DNA of 64,000 nt. It comes from Kitasatospora terrestris (GTDB taxonomy: Bacteria; Actinomycetota; Actinomycetes; Streptomycetales; Streptomycetaceae). A model generated the notes under the pieces. That model searched no databases. It had not been told where the DNA came from and worked only from the letters and a program-made list of their open reading frames with translations. The translations under genes were made by a program, and so were the position numbers. Position 1 is the first letter of the stretch, and each line of letters starts with the position of its first letter. The stretch is taken from positions 7,564,001-7,628,000 of the forward strand of contig NZ_BAABIS010000001.1 of NCBI RefSeq assembly GCF_039542905.1, written 5' to 3'. Of the stretch, positions 1 to 8,048 are shown piece after piece.

Positions 1-55
1 GCAGCGGCGGACCGCCGACCGGTCCCCGCACGCGCAGGCCGGGGCGGCCCGGTGA
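1..55 (+). CDS. C-terminal tail of an upstream ORF, probably the ABC transporter ATPase partner (partial)
   Basis: A frame open from base 2 ends in TGA at 53-55, overlapping the GTG of the FtsX-type permease (GTGA). Only 17 residues are visible (Q-R-R-T-A-D-R-S-P-H and on), so the family cannot be read. The overlap and the permease that follows suggest the ATP-binding subunit of the same ABC transporter. The assignment is by context only. Confidence 0.45.
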   Translation, partial: QRRTADRSPHAQAGAAR

Positions 56-2757
56 GCGCCGGGTCGTGGCGGGTGGCGCTACGGATCGCCCGCCGGGACG
101 CGTGGCGGGCGCGCGGCCGCAGCGCGCTGGTGGCGGCGATGGTCGCGCTGCCGGTGCTGGGCGTGGCCGGCGCGGACGTGGTGCACCGCAGCGGACAGCT
201 GACCGCGGCCGAGCGCTCGGACCGGCTGATGGGCCGGGCCGACGCGCTGATCGGGGCCTACGCCCCGGGGCGGACGGTCGAGCAGGCGGTCTTCCCCGAC
301 GACGGGGTGCGCACCCTGCCGCAGCCGGCCGGCGCCGTGCCGAGTGCCGAGCAGCGCCGCGCGATGGAGACCGAACCGGTCGCGCTGCTGGGCGGGTTGC
401 TGCCGGCGGGCAGCTGGTTGGTGCCGGCCCGCAGCGGGCCGGTGGCGGGGGTGCGGACCCCGGACGGGCTGATGCCGGTCGAGACCTTCGAGGCGGACCT
501 GACCCGGCCCCTGTGGCAGGGGCGGCTGGACCTGGTGGCCGGCCGCGCACCCACCGCCCCGCGCGAGGCCGCCGCCACCCGGGAGTTCCTGGCGGAGACC
601 GGGCTGCGGCTGGGGGACACGGTGACCGTCCAGGGCCTGGAGTCCGCGCCGTTCACCCTGACCGGGACGGTGGAGCACCCCGGTGACCTGCGCAAGGTCG
701 AACTGGTTGCCCGTCCGGGCCAGTTGTACGGGCAGTTGGACGGCGTCCAGGCCGCCGCGGGCCTCGCGCCGCTCGGCACGCAGGCGGACGAGGCCGCCGC
801 CCGCAAGGCCGCCTGGCTGGTCCAGCTGCCCGCCGGTGCCACGCTCGACTGGGACCGGGTACGGGAGTTGAACCGCTACGGCTACACGCTGGCCGCCCGG
901 CAGGTGGCGCAGAACCCGCCCGCCGCGGCGATGGACCGGCAGGAGGCGATCGGCGCCGCGGACCAGCGCGAGCGCACCGCGATGGCGGCCGCGACCACCG
1001 CGGCCCTGGCGCTGCTGGAGGTGACCCTGCTGGCCGGCCCGGCGTTCGCGATCGGCGCCCGGCAGGCCAGGCGCCGGCTCGCCCTGCTCGGCGCCGCGGG
1101 CGGCCGGCCCGGGCACGTCCGCGCGGTGGTGCTGGGCGGCGGCCTGGTACTGGGCGCCGTCGGGGCCGGGCTCGGCACGGCGGCCGGCTGCGGCCTGGTG
1201 GCACTGCTGCGGCCCTGGATCGAAGGGCTCGGCGGCAGCCGGTTCGGGCACCTGGCGCTGCGTCCGCTCGACCTGGCGCTGATCGCCGCGACCGGCGTCG
1301 CGACCGCGCTGCTGGCGGCCCTGGTGCCCGCCGTCCAGGCCGGACGGCGCGAGGTGCTGGCCGGACTGAACGGCCGCGACACCGTCCGCCCGCCCGGCCG
1401 CTGGGTGCCGCTGCTCGGGCTGCTGACCGTCGCCGCCGGGGCGGGCCTCGCCCTGTACGGCGCGGTCGCCGGGCAGGCCGGCGGGGAGCCGGTGCTCGCC
1501 GGGCTCTCCCCGCGCACCCTGTCGGTGCTGGCCGGGGCGGTCACCGCCGAACTCGGGCTGCTGCTGCTCACCCCGTCGCTGCTGGCCCTGTGCGGCCGGC
1601 TCGCCGGCCGGCTGCCGCTGGGCCCCAGGCTCGCGCTGCGCGACACCGCCCGGCACCGCTCCCGGACCGCTCCCGCGGTGGCCGCCGTGCTCGCCGCGGT
1701 GGCCGGGGCCGTCGCGGTCGGCGTGCACACCACCGGCTCGCAGGTCCAGGACCGGGCCGCCTACCGGCTCCAGCGGCCGCTCGACGCCGTCCAGTTGGAG
1801 ATCCACGGCGACACGGCGGCGCTGCCCCGACTGCGCACCGCGCTCGCCCAGGACCTGCCCGCCCTCGGCGAACGCGCCGACCTCTACCAGGCGGAGTACC
1901 TCTTCTGCGAGGGCTGCCGGGCCACCGTGTACGCGGACGGCGGCCAGCGCTACGGACAGACCGTCAGCAGCCCGCTGACGGTCGGCGACGCGGCCGTCCT
2001 GCACAACCTGCTGGCGCTGCGCGACCCGGCCGCCGAGGCCGCGCTCGCCGCCGGGAAGGCGGTCGTCACCGACCCCGGCTACCTGCACGACGGACGGGTG
2101 CTGCTGCGGATGCAGGGCGCGAACGGCGCGGTGCGGGAGGAGAGCGTGGAGGGCGTGCTGGTCGAACGGCCGGCCGACCGGCGCTACGCGCCCCTGGTGA
2201 TCGGCGCCCAGGCGGTCCGCCGGATGGGGCTGGCGGTCGAGCCGGTCGGCTCGATCTGGCTCCCGTCGAGCCCGACCCCGGAGAAGGCCGAACGGCGGGC
2301 CGCCGCCACGGTCTCCCGCCTCGCCCCGTACGCCACCCTGGAGGTGGAGCGCGGCTATCGGCCGACCACCGGCCTGACCGGGGTGGCGCTGAGCGGCTTC
2401 GCCGCCCTGGTGGTGCTGGGCGCCGCGGTGGTGGCCACCGCGCTGGCCGCCGCCGACGCCCGCCGCGACCGGGCGGTGCTCAGCGCGATCGGCGCCCGGC
2501 CGCGCACCCGGCGCACCCTGGCCGGACTGCAGGCCGGTCTGATCGCGCTGCTCGGCGCGGTGCTCGGCACGGTCAGCGGAGCCGTCCCGGCCTTCGCCCT
2601 GCTGCGCTCGCGGGCCGCCGGGCAGCCGGGCTCGCCGTCGGTCCAGCTGTCCGACGCGCCGTGGCCGACCATCGCCCTGCTGGTCCTGGTGCTCCCGCTG
2701 CTGGCCGGCCTGCTGGGCGCGGCCCGACGGGAGCGCGGCGGGCACCGCTACCGGTGA
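52..2757 (+). CDS. FtsX-like ABC transporter permease (MacB/LolCE-type topology)
   Basis: A 901-residue polytopic membrane protein. One transmembrane segment lies near residues 25-45, followed by a large extracytoplasmic region. Helices cluster around 310-440, 450-530 and 540-565, then a second extracytoplasmic region is followed by a C-terminal helix block around 770-890. The two FtsX-like helix blocks each contain basic ARR-type loops. Duplicated FtsX permeases of this size are typical of actinobacterial efflux or lipoprotein-type ABC systems, which lack a classical substrate channel. The GTG start overlaps the preceding stop, indicating coupling to an ATPase. A PadR regulator lies 84 bp downstream, the usual partner of such exporters. 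The substrate is unknown. Confidence 0.85.
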   Translation: MSAGSWRVALRIARRDAWRARGRSALVAAMVALPVLGVAGADVVHRSGQLTAAERSDRLMGRADALIGAYAPGRTVEQAVFPDDGVRTLPQPAGAVPSAEQRRAMETEPVALLGGLLPAGSWLVPARSGPVAGVRTPDGLMPVETFEADLTRPLWQGRLDLVAGRAPTAPREAAATREFLAETGLRLGDTVTVQGLESAPFTLTGTVEHPGDLRKVELVARPGQLYGQLDGVQAAAGLAPLGTQADEAAARKAAWLVQLPAGATLDWDRVRELNRYGYTLAARQVAQNPPAAAMDRQEAIGAADQRERTAMAAATTAALALLEVTLLAGPAFAIGARQARRRLALLGAAGGRPGHVRAVVLGGGLVLGAVGAGLGTAAGCGLVALLRPWIEGLGGSRFGHLALRPLDLALIAATGVATALLAALVPAVQAGRREVLAGLNGRDTVRPPGRWVPLLGLLTVAAGAGLALYGAVAGQAGGEPVLAGLSPRTLSVLAGAVTAELGLLLLTPSLLALCGRLAGRLPLGPRLALRDTARHRSRTAPAVAAVLAAVAGAVAVGVHTTGSQVQDRAAYRLQRPLDAVQLEIHGDTAALPRLRTALAQDLPALGERADLYQAEYLFCEGCRATVYADGGQRYGQTVSSPLTVGDAAVLHNLLALRDPAAEAALAAGKAVVTDPGYLHDGRVLLRMQGANGAVREESVEGVLVERPADRRYAPLVIGAQAVRRMGLAVEPVGSIWLPSSPTPEKAERRAAATVSRLAPYATLEVERGYRPTTGLTGVALSGFAALVVLGAAVVATALAAADARRDRAVLSAIGARPRTRRTLAGLQAGLIALLGAVLGTVSGAVPAFALLRSRAAGQPGSPSVQLSDAPWPTIALLVLVLPLLAGLLGAARRERGGHRYR

Positions 2758-2828
2758 GCGGGCGGTGCGAGGTGGTGGAGGCGGTGGGGGCCGTGGGCGT
2801 GAGGTGGCCCGGATAGGACGTCCGGCGG

Positions 2829-2842
2829 TATATGTAGTCCCA
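2829..2842 (+). promoter_or_regulatory. AT-rich -10-like element in front of padR, possibly leaderless
   Basis: TATATG at 2829-2834 is the only AT-rich stretch in the permease-padR gap and lies 7 bp before the ATG at 2842. No Shine-Dalgarno sequence precedes that ATG, so a leaderless or nearly leaderless transcript is likely. The GTATATGTAGT stretch also resembles PadR half-sites, but no clean dyad is seen. Confidence 0.35.
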
Positions 2843-3189
2843 TGACCGAACGTGCCATGCAGGAGTCCACCCTGCTGCTGCTCACCGCCCTGGCCGACGC
2901 CCCCCGGCACGGATACGCGCTGATCGGCGAGGTCGACGCGATCTCCGGGGGGCGGGTGCGGATGCGCACCGGCACGCTCTACGGGGCCCTCGACCGGCTG
3001 CTCCAGCAAGAGCTGATCGAGATCGCCGCCGAGGAGGTGGTCGACGGACGGGCCCGCCGCACCTACGCCCTCACCGCCGCCGGGCGCGACGTCCTGGCCG
3101 TCGAGGCCGAACGGCTGCGCACCGTCGCCGCCGAGGCGCAGCGCCGCCTCGGCACCGCGGCGGTCCGCCCGCGCGGGGCCGGCGCGTGA
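2842..3189 (+). CDS. PadR family transcriptional regulator
   Basis: A 115-residue winged-helix protein. The N-terminal PadR core shows the pattern LLLLTALADAPRHGYAL then TLYGALDRLL, with the wing around VVDGRARRTYALT. The short C-terminal helix region (about 75-108) is typical of small PadR proteins that dimerise through one helix. PadR proteins usually repress adjacent exporters and respond to small-molecule ligands. The gene follows the FtsX permease and overlaps the next gene (GTGA), so control of this ABC operon is the likely role. The ligand is unknown. Confidence 0.9.
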   Translation: MTERAMQESTLLLLTALADAPRHGYALIGEVDAISGGRVRMRTGTLYGALDRLLQQELIEIAAEEVVDGRARRTYALTAAGRDVLAVEAERLRTVAAEAQRRLGTAAVRPRGAGA

Positions 3190-4052
3190 CCGCTCGCACG
3201 GCGGCGCTGCGCACCGCCCTCGCGCTCTACCCCGCCGGCTACCGCCGCGAGCGCGGCGCCGAACTCGCCGAGGTGTTCACCGACACCACGGCCGGCGCCG
3301 GGGCGCTGGCCTGCGCCCGGGAGGCGTTCGACCTCGCCGCGTACGGCCTGCGGCTGCGCACCGGCGTGGCCGCCACCGCCGTCGGCGGGCGGCTGCTGGC
3401 CGCCGCCGCACCGCTGCTGGCCGGCGCGCTGGCGGGGCTGGTGGCCCTGCCCGGCCTCGCCGACCCGCGCACCCGCGAGGTGCGGGTCGCCGCCCGGGCG
3501 GGTCTCGCCGCGCCCTGGACCGAACTGCCCGGCCACCTCGCCGTGCTCGGCCTGACCGTGGTCCCCGTCCTGCTGGCCGCGGCGGCCGCGCTCGGCGCCT
3601 GGCGGGCGGTCCGGACGCTCGCCCTCGGGACGGCCCTGCTCGGCACGGTGCGGATCGGCCTGCTGGCCGCCGGCGCGCCGGACGGCTGGCAGCTGATGTA
3701 CGGCGCCACCGCCCTGCTGCCGTACCTGCTCGGCGGCGTGCTGCTGACCGCCGCCCCGCCCGACCTGCTGGAGCGGCCGGACCGGCGCTCCCGGCTGCTG
3801 GTGCTCGCCGGCCTGGCGGCCGGCTTCGCGCTGACGCGGGCCCAGGGCGGCTACGGCACGCGGTACCTGATGGACGGCTGGTGGCCGCTCGCACTGCTGG
3901 TGCTGCCGGCGCTGCTGGCGGCCGTGTGCACGGCCCGTGGCCGGCTGCGCGCCGCCGCCGCCGGGGTCGCGGTGCTGCCGCTGACCGCCTCCTTCAGCCT
4001 GTTCAGCCTGTGGGAGCAGGTCGGCGGGGTGTCGGGCCTGCTGCCCGGCTAG
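3186..4052 (+). CDS. Polytopic membrane protein of a PadR-linked ABC operon
   Basis: A 288-residue protein whose GTG overlaps the padR stop. The N-terminal 55 residues are soluble (ALYPAGYRRERGAELAEVF), a pattern often seen in actinobacterial proteins encoded just after PadR regulators. Six or seven hydrophobic segments follow from about residue 65 to 280. No catalytic motif is visible. It is probably an accessory membrane component or a co-regulated protein of unknown function. Confidence 0.7.
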   Translation: MTARTAALRTALALYPAGYRRERGAELAEVFTDTTAGAGALACAREAFDLAAYGLRLRTGVAATAVGGRLLAAAAPLLAGALAGLVALPGLADPRTREVRVAARAGLAAPWTELPGHLAVLGLTVVPVLLAAAAALGAWRAVRTLALGTALLGTVRIGLLAAGAPDGWQLMYGATALLPYLLGGVLLTAAPPDLLERPDRRSRLLVLAGLAAGFALTRAQGGYGTRYLMDGWWPLALLVLPALLAAVCTARGRLRAAAAGVAVLPLTASFSLFSLWEQVGGVSGLLPG

Positions 4053-4169
4053 GCCGTCACGCCCCGGGACGCACCGTACGGGCGCCGCGAAGCGCGCCCG
4101 CCCCGGGCGGATTTCGGCGCCGCCACGCGACTCGCGGGCCTGGCGGCGGGTGGCTGACCCTCGCTCAAT

Positions 4170-4200
4170 TGGTCCATACCCCTTGCAATGGTCCAGACCT
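4170..4200 (+). promoter_or_regulatory. Paired 12-bp direct repeats of a chitinase promoter (DasR-type dre candidates)
   Basis: TGGTCCATACCC (4170-4181) and TGGTCCAGACCT (4189-4200) start 19 bp apart, just upstream of the -35 hexamer. Streptomyces chitinase promoters characteristically carry such 12-bp direct repeats, and TGGTCnAGACC matches the core of DasR-responsive elements, which respond to N-acetylglucosamine metabolites. Binding here is inferred, not shown. Confidence 0.8.
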
Positions 4201-4201
4201 A

Positions 4202-4231
4202 TTGACGAGACTTGCCGCCCCTTCCTACGAT
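4202..4231 (+). promoter_or_regulatory. Chitinase promoter, -35 TTGACG / 18 bp / -10 TACGAT
   Basis: TTGACG at 4202-4207 and TACGAT at 4226-4231, separated by 18 bp, fit a vegetative (HrdB-type) streptomycete promoter. The second direct repeat abuts the -35, so a bound repressor would block polymerase. The transcript leader would be about 95-100 nt to the ATG at 4335. Confidence 0.7.
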
Positions 4232-4334
4232 CCGGTCCGGCACACCCCCACATGTCCCCACCTCACCCAGAGCCGGGCGTCACGCCCCCACGCGTCGGTC
4301 ATGCCCATGACGCTCGGCGGGAAGGGAGCACAGC

Positions 4335-5984
4335 ATGTTCCGCGCATCGCAGGTGAACCGGATCAGCCATGCCGAGAACCGACCAGTGGCGCTGAGGCGT
4401 TCGCTGGCCGGAGTCAGCGCCGCCGCCGTCATCGCCGCGGGCCTCGCCGTCACCGGTTCGGTCACGGCCGGCGCCGCCGTCCCCAACCTCGTGGCCAACG
4501 CCGGCTTCGAGGACGGGCTCTCCGGCTGGACCTGCACCGGCGGTTCCGGCGCGGTCGTCGGCAGCCCGGTGCACGGCGGCACCTCCGCCCTGAAGGCGAC
4601 CCCGTCCGGCCAGGACTCCGCGCAGTGCAGCCAGACCATCAGCGTGCAGCCCAACTCCCAGTACACGCTCAGCGCCTACGTGCAGGGCAGCTACGTCTAC
4701 CTGGGCGCCACCGGCACCGGCGTCAACGCCTCCACCTGGACGCCGGGCAACGCCTCGTACGGGCAGCTCAGCGTCGCCTTCACCACCGGGGCGAGCACCA
4801 CCTCGGTGACCGTCTTCGTGCACGGCTGGTACGGCCAGCCCGCGTACTACGCGGACGACCTCTCGCTCACCGGCCCCGGCGGCAGCAGCCCCTCGCCGAG
4901 CACCAGCACCAGCGCGAGCCCGTCCACCAGCGCGAGCCCGTCGACCAGCGCCTCGCCGAGCACCAGCACCAGTGCCAGCCCGTCCAGCAGCACCTCGACC
5001 AGCCCCTCGCCGAGCGGTACGGGCAGCGAGACCTGTGCCACCAAGCCCAAGCCGGCCGGCAAGGTCCTCCAGGGCTACTGGGAGAACTGGGACGGCGCCT
5101 CCAACGGCGTTCACCCGGGCATGGGCTGGGTGCCCATCACGGACAGCCGGATCGCCGCGCACGGCTACAACGTCATCAACGCCGCGTTCCCGGTGATCCT
5201 CTCCGACGGCACCGTCCTGTGGCAGGACGGCATGGACGCCGGCGTCAAGGTCTCCACCCCCGCCGAGATGTGCCAGGCCAAGGCGGCCGGTGCCACGCTG
5301 CTGATGTCGATCGGCGGCGCCACCGCGGGCATCGACCTGAGCTCCAGCGCCGTCGCCGACAAGTTCGTGGCGACCGTCGTCCCGATCCTGAAGAAGTACA
5401 ACTTCGACGGCATCGACATCGACATCGAGACCGGCCTGTCCGGCAGCGGCAGCATCGGCACGCTGTCCGCCTCGCAGTCCAACCTGATCCGCATCATCGA
5501 CGGCGTCCTCGCGCAGATGCCGGCCGGCTTCGGCCTCACCATGGCGCCGGAGACCGCGTACGTCACCGGCGGCAGCGTCACCTATGGCTCGATCTGGGGC
5601 GCGTACCTGCCGATCATCAAGAAGTACGTCGACAACGGCCGCCTGTGGTGGCTGAACATGCAGTACTACAACGGCAGCATGTACGGCTGCTCGGGCGACT
5701 CGTACCAGGCCGGCACCGTGCAGGGCTTCACCGCCCAGACCACCTGCCTCAACAACGGCCTGACCATCCAGGGCACCACCATCAAGGTGCCGTACGACAA
5801 GCAGGTGCCCGGCCTGCCGGCCCAGCCCGGTGCGGGCGGCGGCTACATGGCGCCGAGCCTGGTCAGCCAGGCGTACAGCTCCTACAGCGGCCAGCTGAAG
5901 GGCCTGATGACCTGGTCGATCAACTGGGACGGCTCCAAGGGCTGGACCTTCGGCGACAACGTGAAGTCCCTCCAGGGCCGTTGA
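4335..5984 (+). CDS. Secreted family 18 chitinase with N-terminal carbohydrate-binding domain
   Basis: 549 residues, preceded by GGGAAGGGAG 6 bp before the ATG. A signal peptide has RR at 21-22, a hydrophobic core at 24-42 and probable cleavage near 45-48. A jelly-roll CBM4/9- or CBM16-like domain (about 51-185) begins with the NAGFEDG motif. A Ser/Thr/Pro linker follows (about 186-233), then a GH18 barrel (about 235-549). The GH18 signature FDGIDIDIE is at 357-365, with E365 as the expected proton donor. A family 18 enzyme hydrolyses beta-1,4 GlcNAc bonds with retention via the substrate acetamido group. DasR-type repeats upstream fit induction by chitin breakdown products. Confidence 0.95.
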   Translation: MFRASQVNRISHAENRPVALRRSLAGVSAAAVIAAGLAVTGSVTAGAAVPNLVANAGFEDGLSGWTCTGGSGAVVGSPVHGGTSALKATPSGQDSAQCSQTISVQPNSQYTLSAYVQGSYVYLGATGTGVNASTWTPGNASYGQLSVAFTTGASTTSVTVFVHGWYGQPAYYADDLSLTGPGGSSPSPSTSTSASPSTSASPSTSASPSTSTSASPSSSTSTSPSPSGTGSETCATKPKPAGKVLQGYWENWDGASNGVHPGMGWVPITDSRIAAHGYNVINAAFPVILSDGTVLWQDGMDAGVKVSTPAEMCQAKAAGATLLMSIGGATAGIDLSSSAVADKFVATVVPILKKYNFDGIDIDIETGLSGSGSIGTLSASQSNLIRIIDGVLAQMPAGFGLTMAPETAYVTGGSVTYGSIWGAYLPIIKKYVDNGRLWWLNMQYYNGSMYGCSGDSYQAGTVQGFTAQTTCLNNGLTIQGTTIKVPYDKQVPGLPAQPGAGGGYMAPSLVSQAYSSYSGQLKGLMTWSINWDGSKGWTFGDNVKSLQGR

Positions 5985-6006
5985 TCGCAGGCGATGACCG
6001 CTGGAC

Positions 6007-6040
6007 AGCCGTGCCCCGGGCCCAGGCCCGGGGCACGGCT
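6007..6040. terminator. Strong bidirectional hairpin between convergent genes
   Basis: A perfect 16-bp inverted repeat has arms 6007-6022 and 6025-6040 and a 2-nt centre. It lies between the chitinase stop and the stop of the convergent EEP-family gene. There is no long T run, as is normal for this GC content. Confidence 0.8.
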
Positions 6041-6053
6041 GCGTGCCGCGTGG

Positions 6054-6923
6054 CTACAGGTGCAGGTCGACCACCAGCGGCCGGTGGTCCGAGACCGCGG
6101 CCCCGGGGGCCCGCGCGGGGGCGGTACCGGGCGGCACCGGGCCGGCGGCGAGGACGTGGTCGAGCTGGACGCGCGGGCGGTGCGCCGGGAAGGTCCGGGC
6201 CCGGGCCAGCGCGCGCCAGGAGGAGCGCGGCCGTGACGGGCGGAGCAGTTCGGCGGCGCCGAGCACGGCGGCGGGGAGCGGCCCGGCGAGGTTGAGGTCG
6301 CCCAGCAGGAGGTGCGGCCGGGGCAGGCCGGCGATCCATCGGTGCACGGCGAGGAGCTGGAGGACGTTCCACCCCGGGACGAACGACAGGTGCAGCGCCA
6401 CCGCGGTGAACGGGCCGCGCGGCCCCGCCAGCACGGCGGCGAGGGCGGCCCGCGGATGGTCGCGGACCACGGTGGGGCCGGCCCGCCCGGCCAGTGGCAG
6501 CGGAACGGCCAGCGGCGGCGCGGGGAACCGCCGGGAGTGCCAGCCCAGCACCGGGAGCCGGGAGAGCAGCGCGATGCCGTGCGAGGGGAGGCCGCCGTCG
6601 TGGCCCCCGTCGTGCGGGCCGTGCACCCGCAGCCCGGGTTCGGCGGGGTCGCGCGCCCAGGCTCGGCCCGGCAGGGCGCGGGCGTGGAAGGCGGAGGCGT
6701 AGCGCCAGTCGGCGGCGCCGGTGGCCTCGGCGACCGCCCGGGCCTGGTCGAGGCGGCCGGAGCGGGGTTGGTGGCGGTCGAGCTCCTGGAGGGCCAGGAC
6801 GTCGGCGTCCAGCGCGGCGACGGCGTCGACCAGCGGTCCGGCGGTGGCGGGTTCGGGGCCCGGGAGCCGTCGCCCGTGCAGGACGTTGAAGGTCGCGACG
6901 CGTACCCGAGGGGAGCCGGTCAT
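6054..6923 (-). CDS. Endonuclease/exonuclease/phosphatase (EEP) family hydrolase
   Basis: 289 residues from the ATG at 6923. EEP fold motifs appear in order: VATFNVLHG at the N-terminus (metal-ligand Asn), DVLALQELDRHQ (metal-ligand Glu), GIALLSRLPV, HLLLGDLNLAG (catalytic Asp-x-Asn) and the terminal VSDHRPLVVDL (Asp-His). All catalytic positions are present. The superfamily includes DNases, phosphodiesterases and sphingomyelinase-like enzymes, and the substrate cannot be told. No signal peptide is seen, so it is cytoplasmic. It lies 95 bp downstream of the HATPase gene on the same strand and may be read through with it. Confidence 0.85.
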   Translation of the reverse strand: MTGSPRVRVATFNVLHGRRLPGPEPATAGPLVDAVAALDADVLALQELDRHQPRSGRLDQARAVAEATGAADWRYASAFHARALPGRAWARDPAEPGLRVHGPHDGGHDGGLPSHGIALLSRLPVLGWHSRRFPAPPLAVPLPLAGRAGPTVVRDHPRAALAAVLAGPRGPFTAVALHLSFVPGWNVLQLLAVHRWIAGLPRPHLLLGDLNLAGPLPAAVLGAAELLRPSRPRSSWRALARARTFPAHRPRVQLDHVLAAGPVPPGTAPARAPGAAVSDHRPLVVDLHL

Positions 6924-7018
6924 CGTCCGACGGTACACCGGGCCCGGAAACCGATGACCACCGGTCAGCCGGTGGTCATCGGACGGCCGGTGCCGGTGGG
7001 TCGACCGGTGGCGGGCGG

Positions 7019-7486
7019 TCAGTCGCCGGGGTGCGGGGGGTGGGCGTCGATCTCGGCCCAGACCGTCTTGCCGTCGGTGTGCGGCTGGGCGCCCCAGCGG
7101 GTGGCGGCGCGTTCGACGATGAAGAGGCCGTGACCGCCCGGTAGGCCGGGGCGGTGCGGCCGGCGGGGTTCGGGCAGGTCGGTCGACCGGTCGCTGACCT
7201 CGATCCGCAGGCGGCTGGTGGAGGCGTCGAGGACGAGGTCCACCGGGCCGCCGGCGTGCAGCATCGCGTTGGCGACCAGTTCGGCGACCAGCAGCACGAT
7301 GTCGTCGGCACCGGCGCCGCCGGTCGGCCACGACCAGTCGGCGACGGCCTCCGCGGTGTACGCCCGGGCGCGGGCGACGGGCTTGGGCAGGCCGGCCAGG
7401 TGCAGCCGTCGGCGCTGACCGCCGGGCGGCAGCGTGGGGCCGGTGCCCGGCCGGTCGCCGTGGAGGGCGGCCCGGCTGGTCGTCAT
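7019..7486 (-). CDS. HATPase-fold anti-sigma factor / serine kinase (RsbW-like)
   Basis: 155 residues with a strong ribosome site (AAAGGGGGA) before the ATG. The GHKL ATPase N-box is ELVANAMLHAGG, the central Asp motif is degenerate (VSDRSTDLPEP) and the G-box is GGHGLFIVERAATRWG. Such proteins bind a SigB-type sigma factor or phosphorylate a serine of an STAS antagonist. Both potential partners lie directly upstream (STAS at 7623-7994, sigma at 8049-8948), which suggests one complete switch. A hairpin after the STAS gene separates it, so the HATPase may have its own promoter or be attenuated. Confidence 0.85.
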   Translation of the reverse strand: MTTSRAALHGDRPGTGPTLPPGGQRRRLHLAGLPKPVARARAYTAEAVADWSWPTGGAGADDIVLLVAELVANAMLHAGGPVDLVLDASTSRLRIEVSDRSTDLPEPRRPHRPGLPGGHGLFIVERAATRWGAQPHTDGKTVWAEIDAHPPHPGD

Positions 7487-7596
7487 GGGCGGTCCCCCTT
7501 TCGGTGTCGGCGCGGTGGTCGTTGCGTCTGGTTCCCGGTTGTGGCCGGATCATGCGTGCTGCCCGCGGCGACCGGGCGTTCCAGGTGCTCCGTGCG

Positions 7597-7622
7597 CCCC
7601 CGCCGCCGGTCGGCGGCGGGGG
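7597..7622 (-). terminator. Hairpin directly after the STAS gene
   Basis: An 11-bp perfect GC stem (arms 7597-7607 and 7612-7622, 4-nt loop) lies immediately downstream of the STAS stop codon at 7623-7625. It could terminate or attenuate transcription between the antagonist and the anti-sigma gene. Confidence 0.6.
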
Positions 7623-7994
7623 TCAGAGCGGGGCGGCGAGGGCCTCGTCGAGCGACGGGTGGAGTGAGAACACGGTGTCGGCGCAGGTGAGCTCCAGCAG
7701 TCGCTGCACGGTCGCGGAGGGTGCGGCGAGCCGGAAGCCCACCTGCGCGGCGGCGGCCGCCAGCCGGGTCTGCAGGAGCAGGTTCAGCCCGGAGGAGTCG
7801 CAGAAGTCGATGCCGCGCAGGTCGACGACGAGCAGCGGCGGGCGCTGCTCGACCAGTTCGTCGAGCGCCTGCCCGGCGGGGGCGAGGGTCTCGATGTCGA
7901 GGTCGCCCGCCAGCGCGCAGACGGCCGCTCGGGTGTCGGTGTGCCAGGTGCGGACGAGCAACCCCGGCTCGGGCATCGTCTTCTCCGCCTGCAT
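7623..7994 (-). CDS. STAS-domain anti-sigma factor antagonist (RsbV/SpoIIAA-like)
   Basis: 123 residues, a single STAS domain. The phosphorylation loop reads VDLRGIDFCDSSGLNLLL, with the conserved D-S-S-G; the first Ser is the usual target of HATPase kinases. Unphosphorylated antagonists sequester the anti-sigma and release sigma. An alternative ATG at 7976 would remove six residues and has a GGAG at acceptable spacing. The gene starts 54 bp after the sigma gene ends, so the two are probably co-transcribed. Confidence 0.88.
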   Translation of the reverse strand: MQAEKTMPEPGLLVRTWHTDTRAAVCALAGDLDIETLAPAGQALDELVEQRPPLLVVDLRGIDFCDSSGLNLLLQTRLAAAAAQVGFRLAAPSATVQRLLELTCADTVFSLHPSLDEALAAPL

Positions 7995-8048
7995 CGTCGT
8001 GGTGTTCCCCTCCCGCAGCTGTGCCGTCCGAGTTTACGCGAGTGCGGC

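Noticed and set aside
4900..5025. Serine/threonine repeat in the chitinase gene as a CRISPR-like array
   Set aside because: Units are short and irregular, in frame, and encode a normal interdomain linker.
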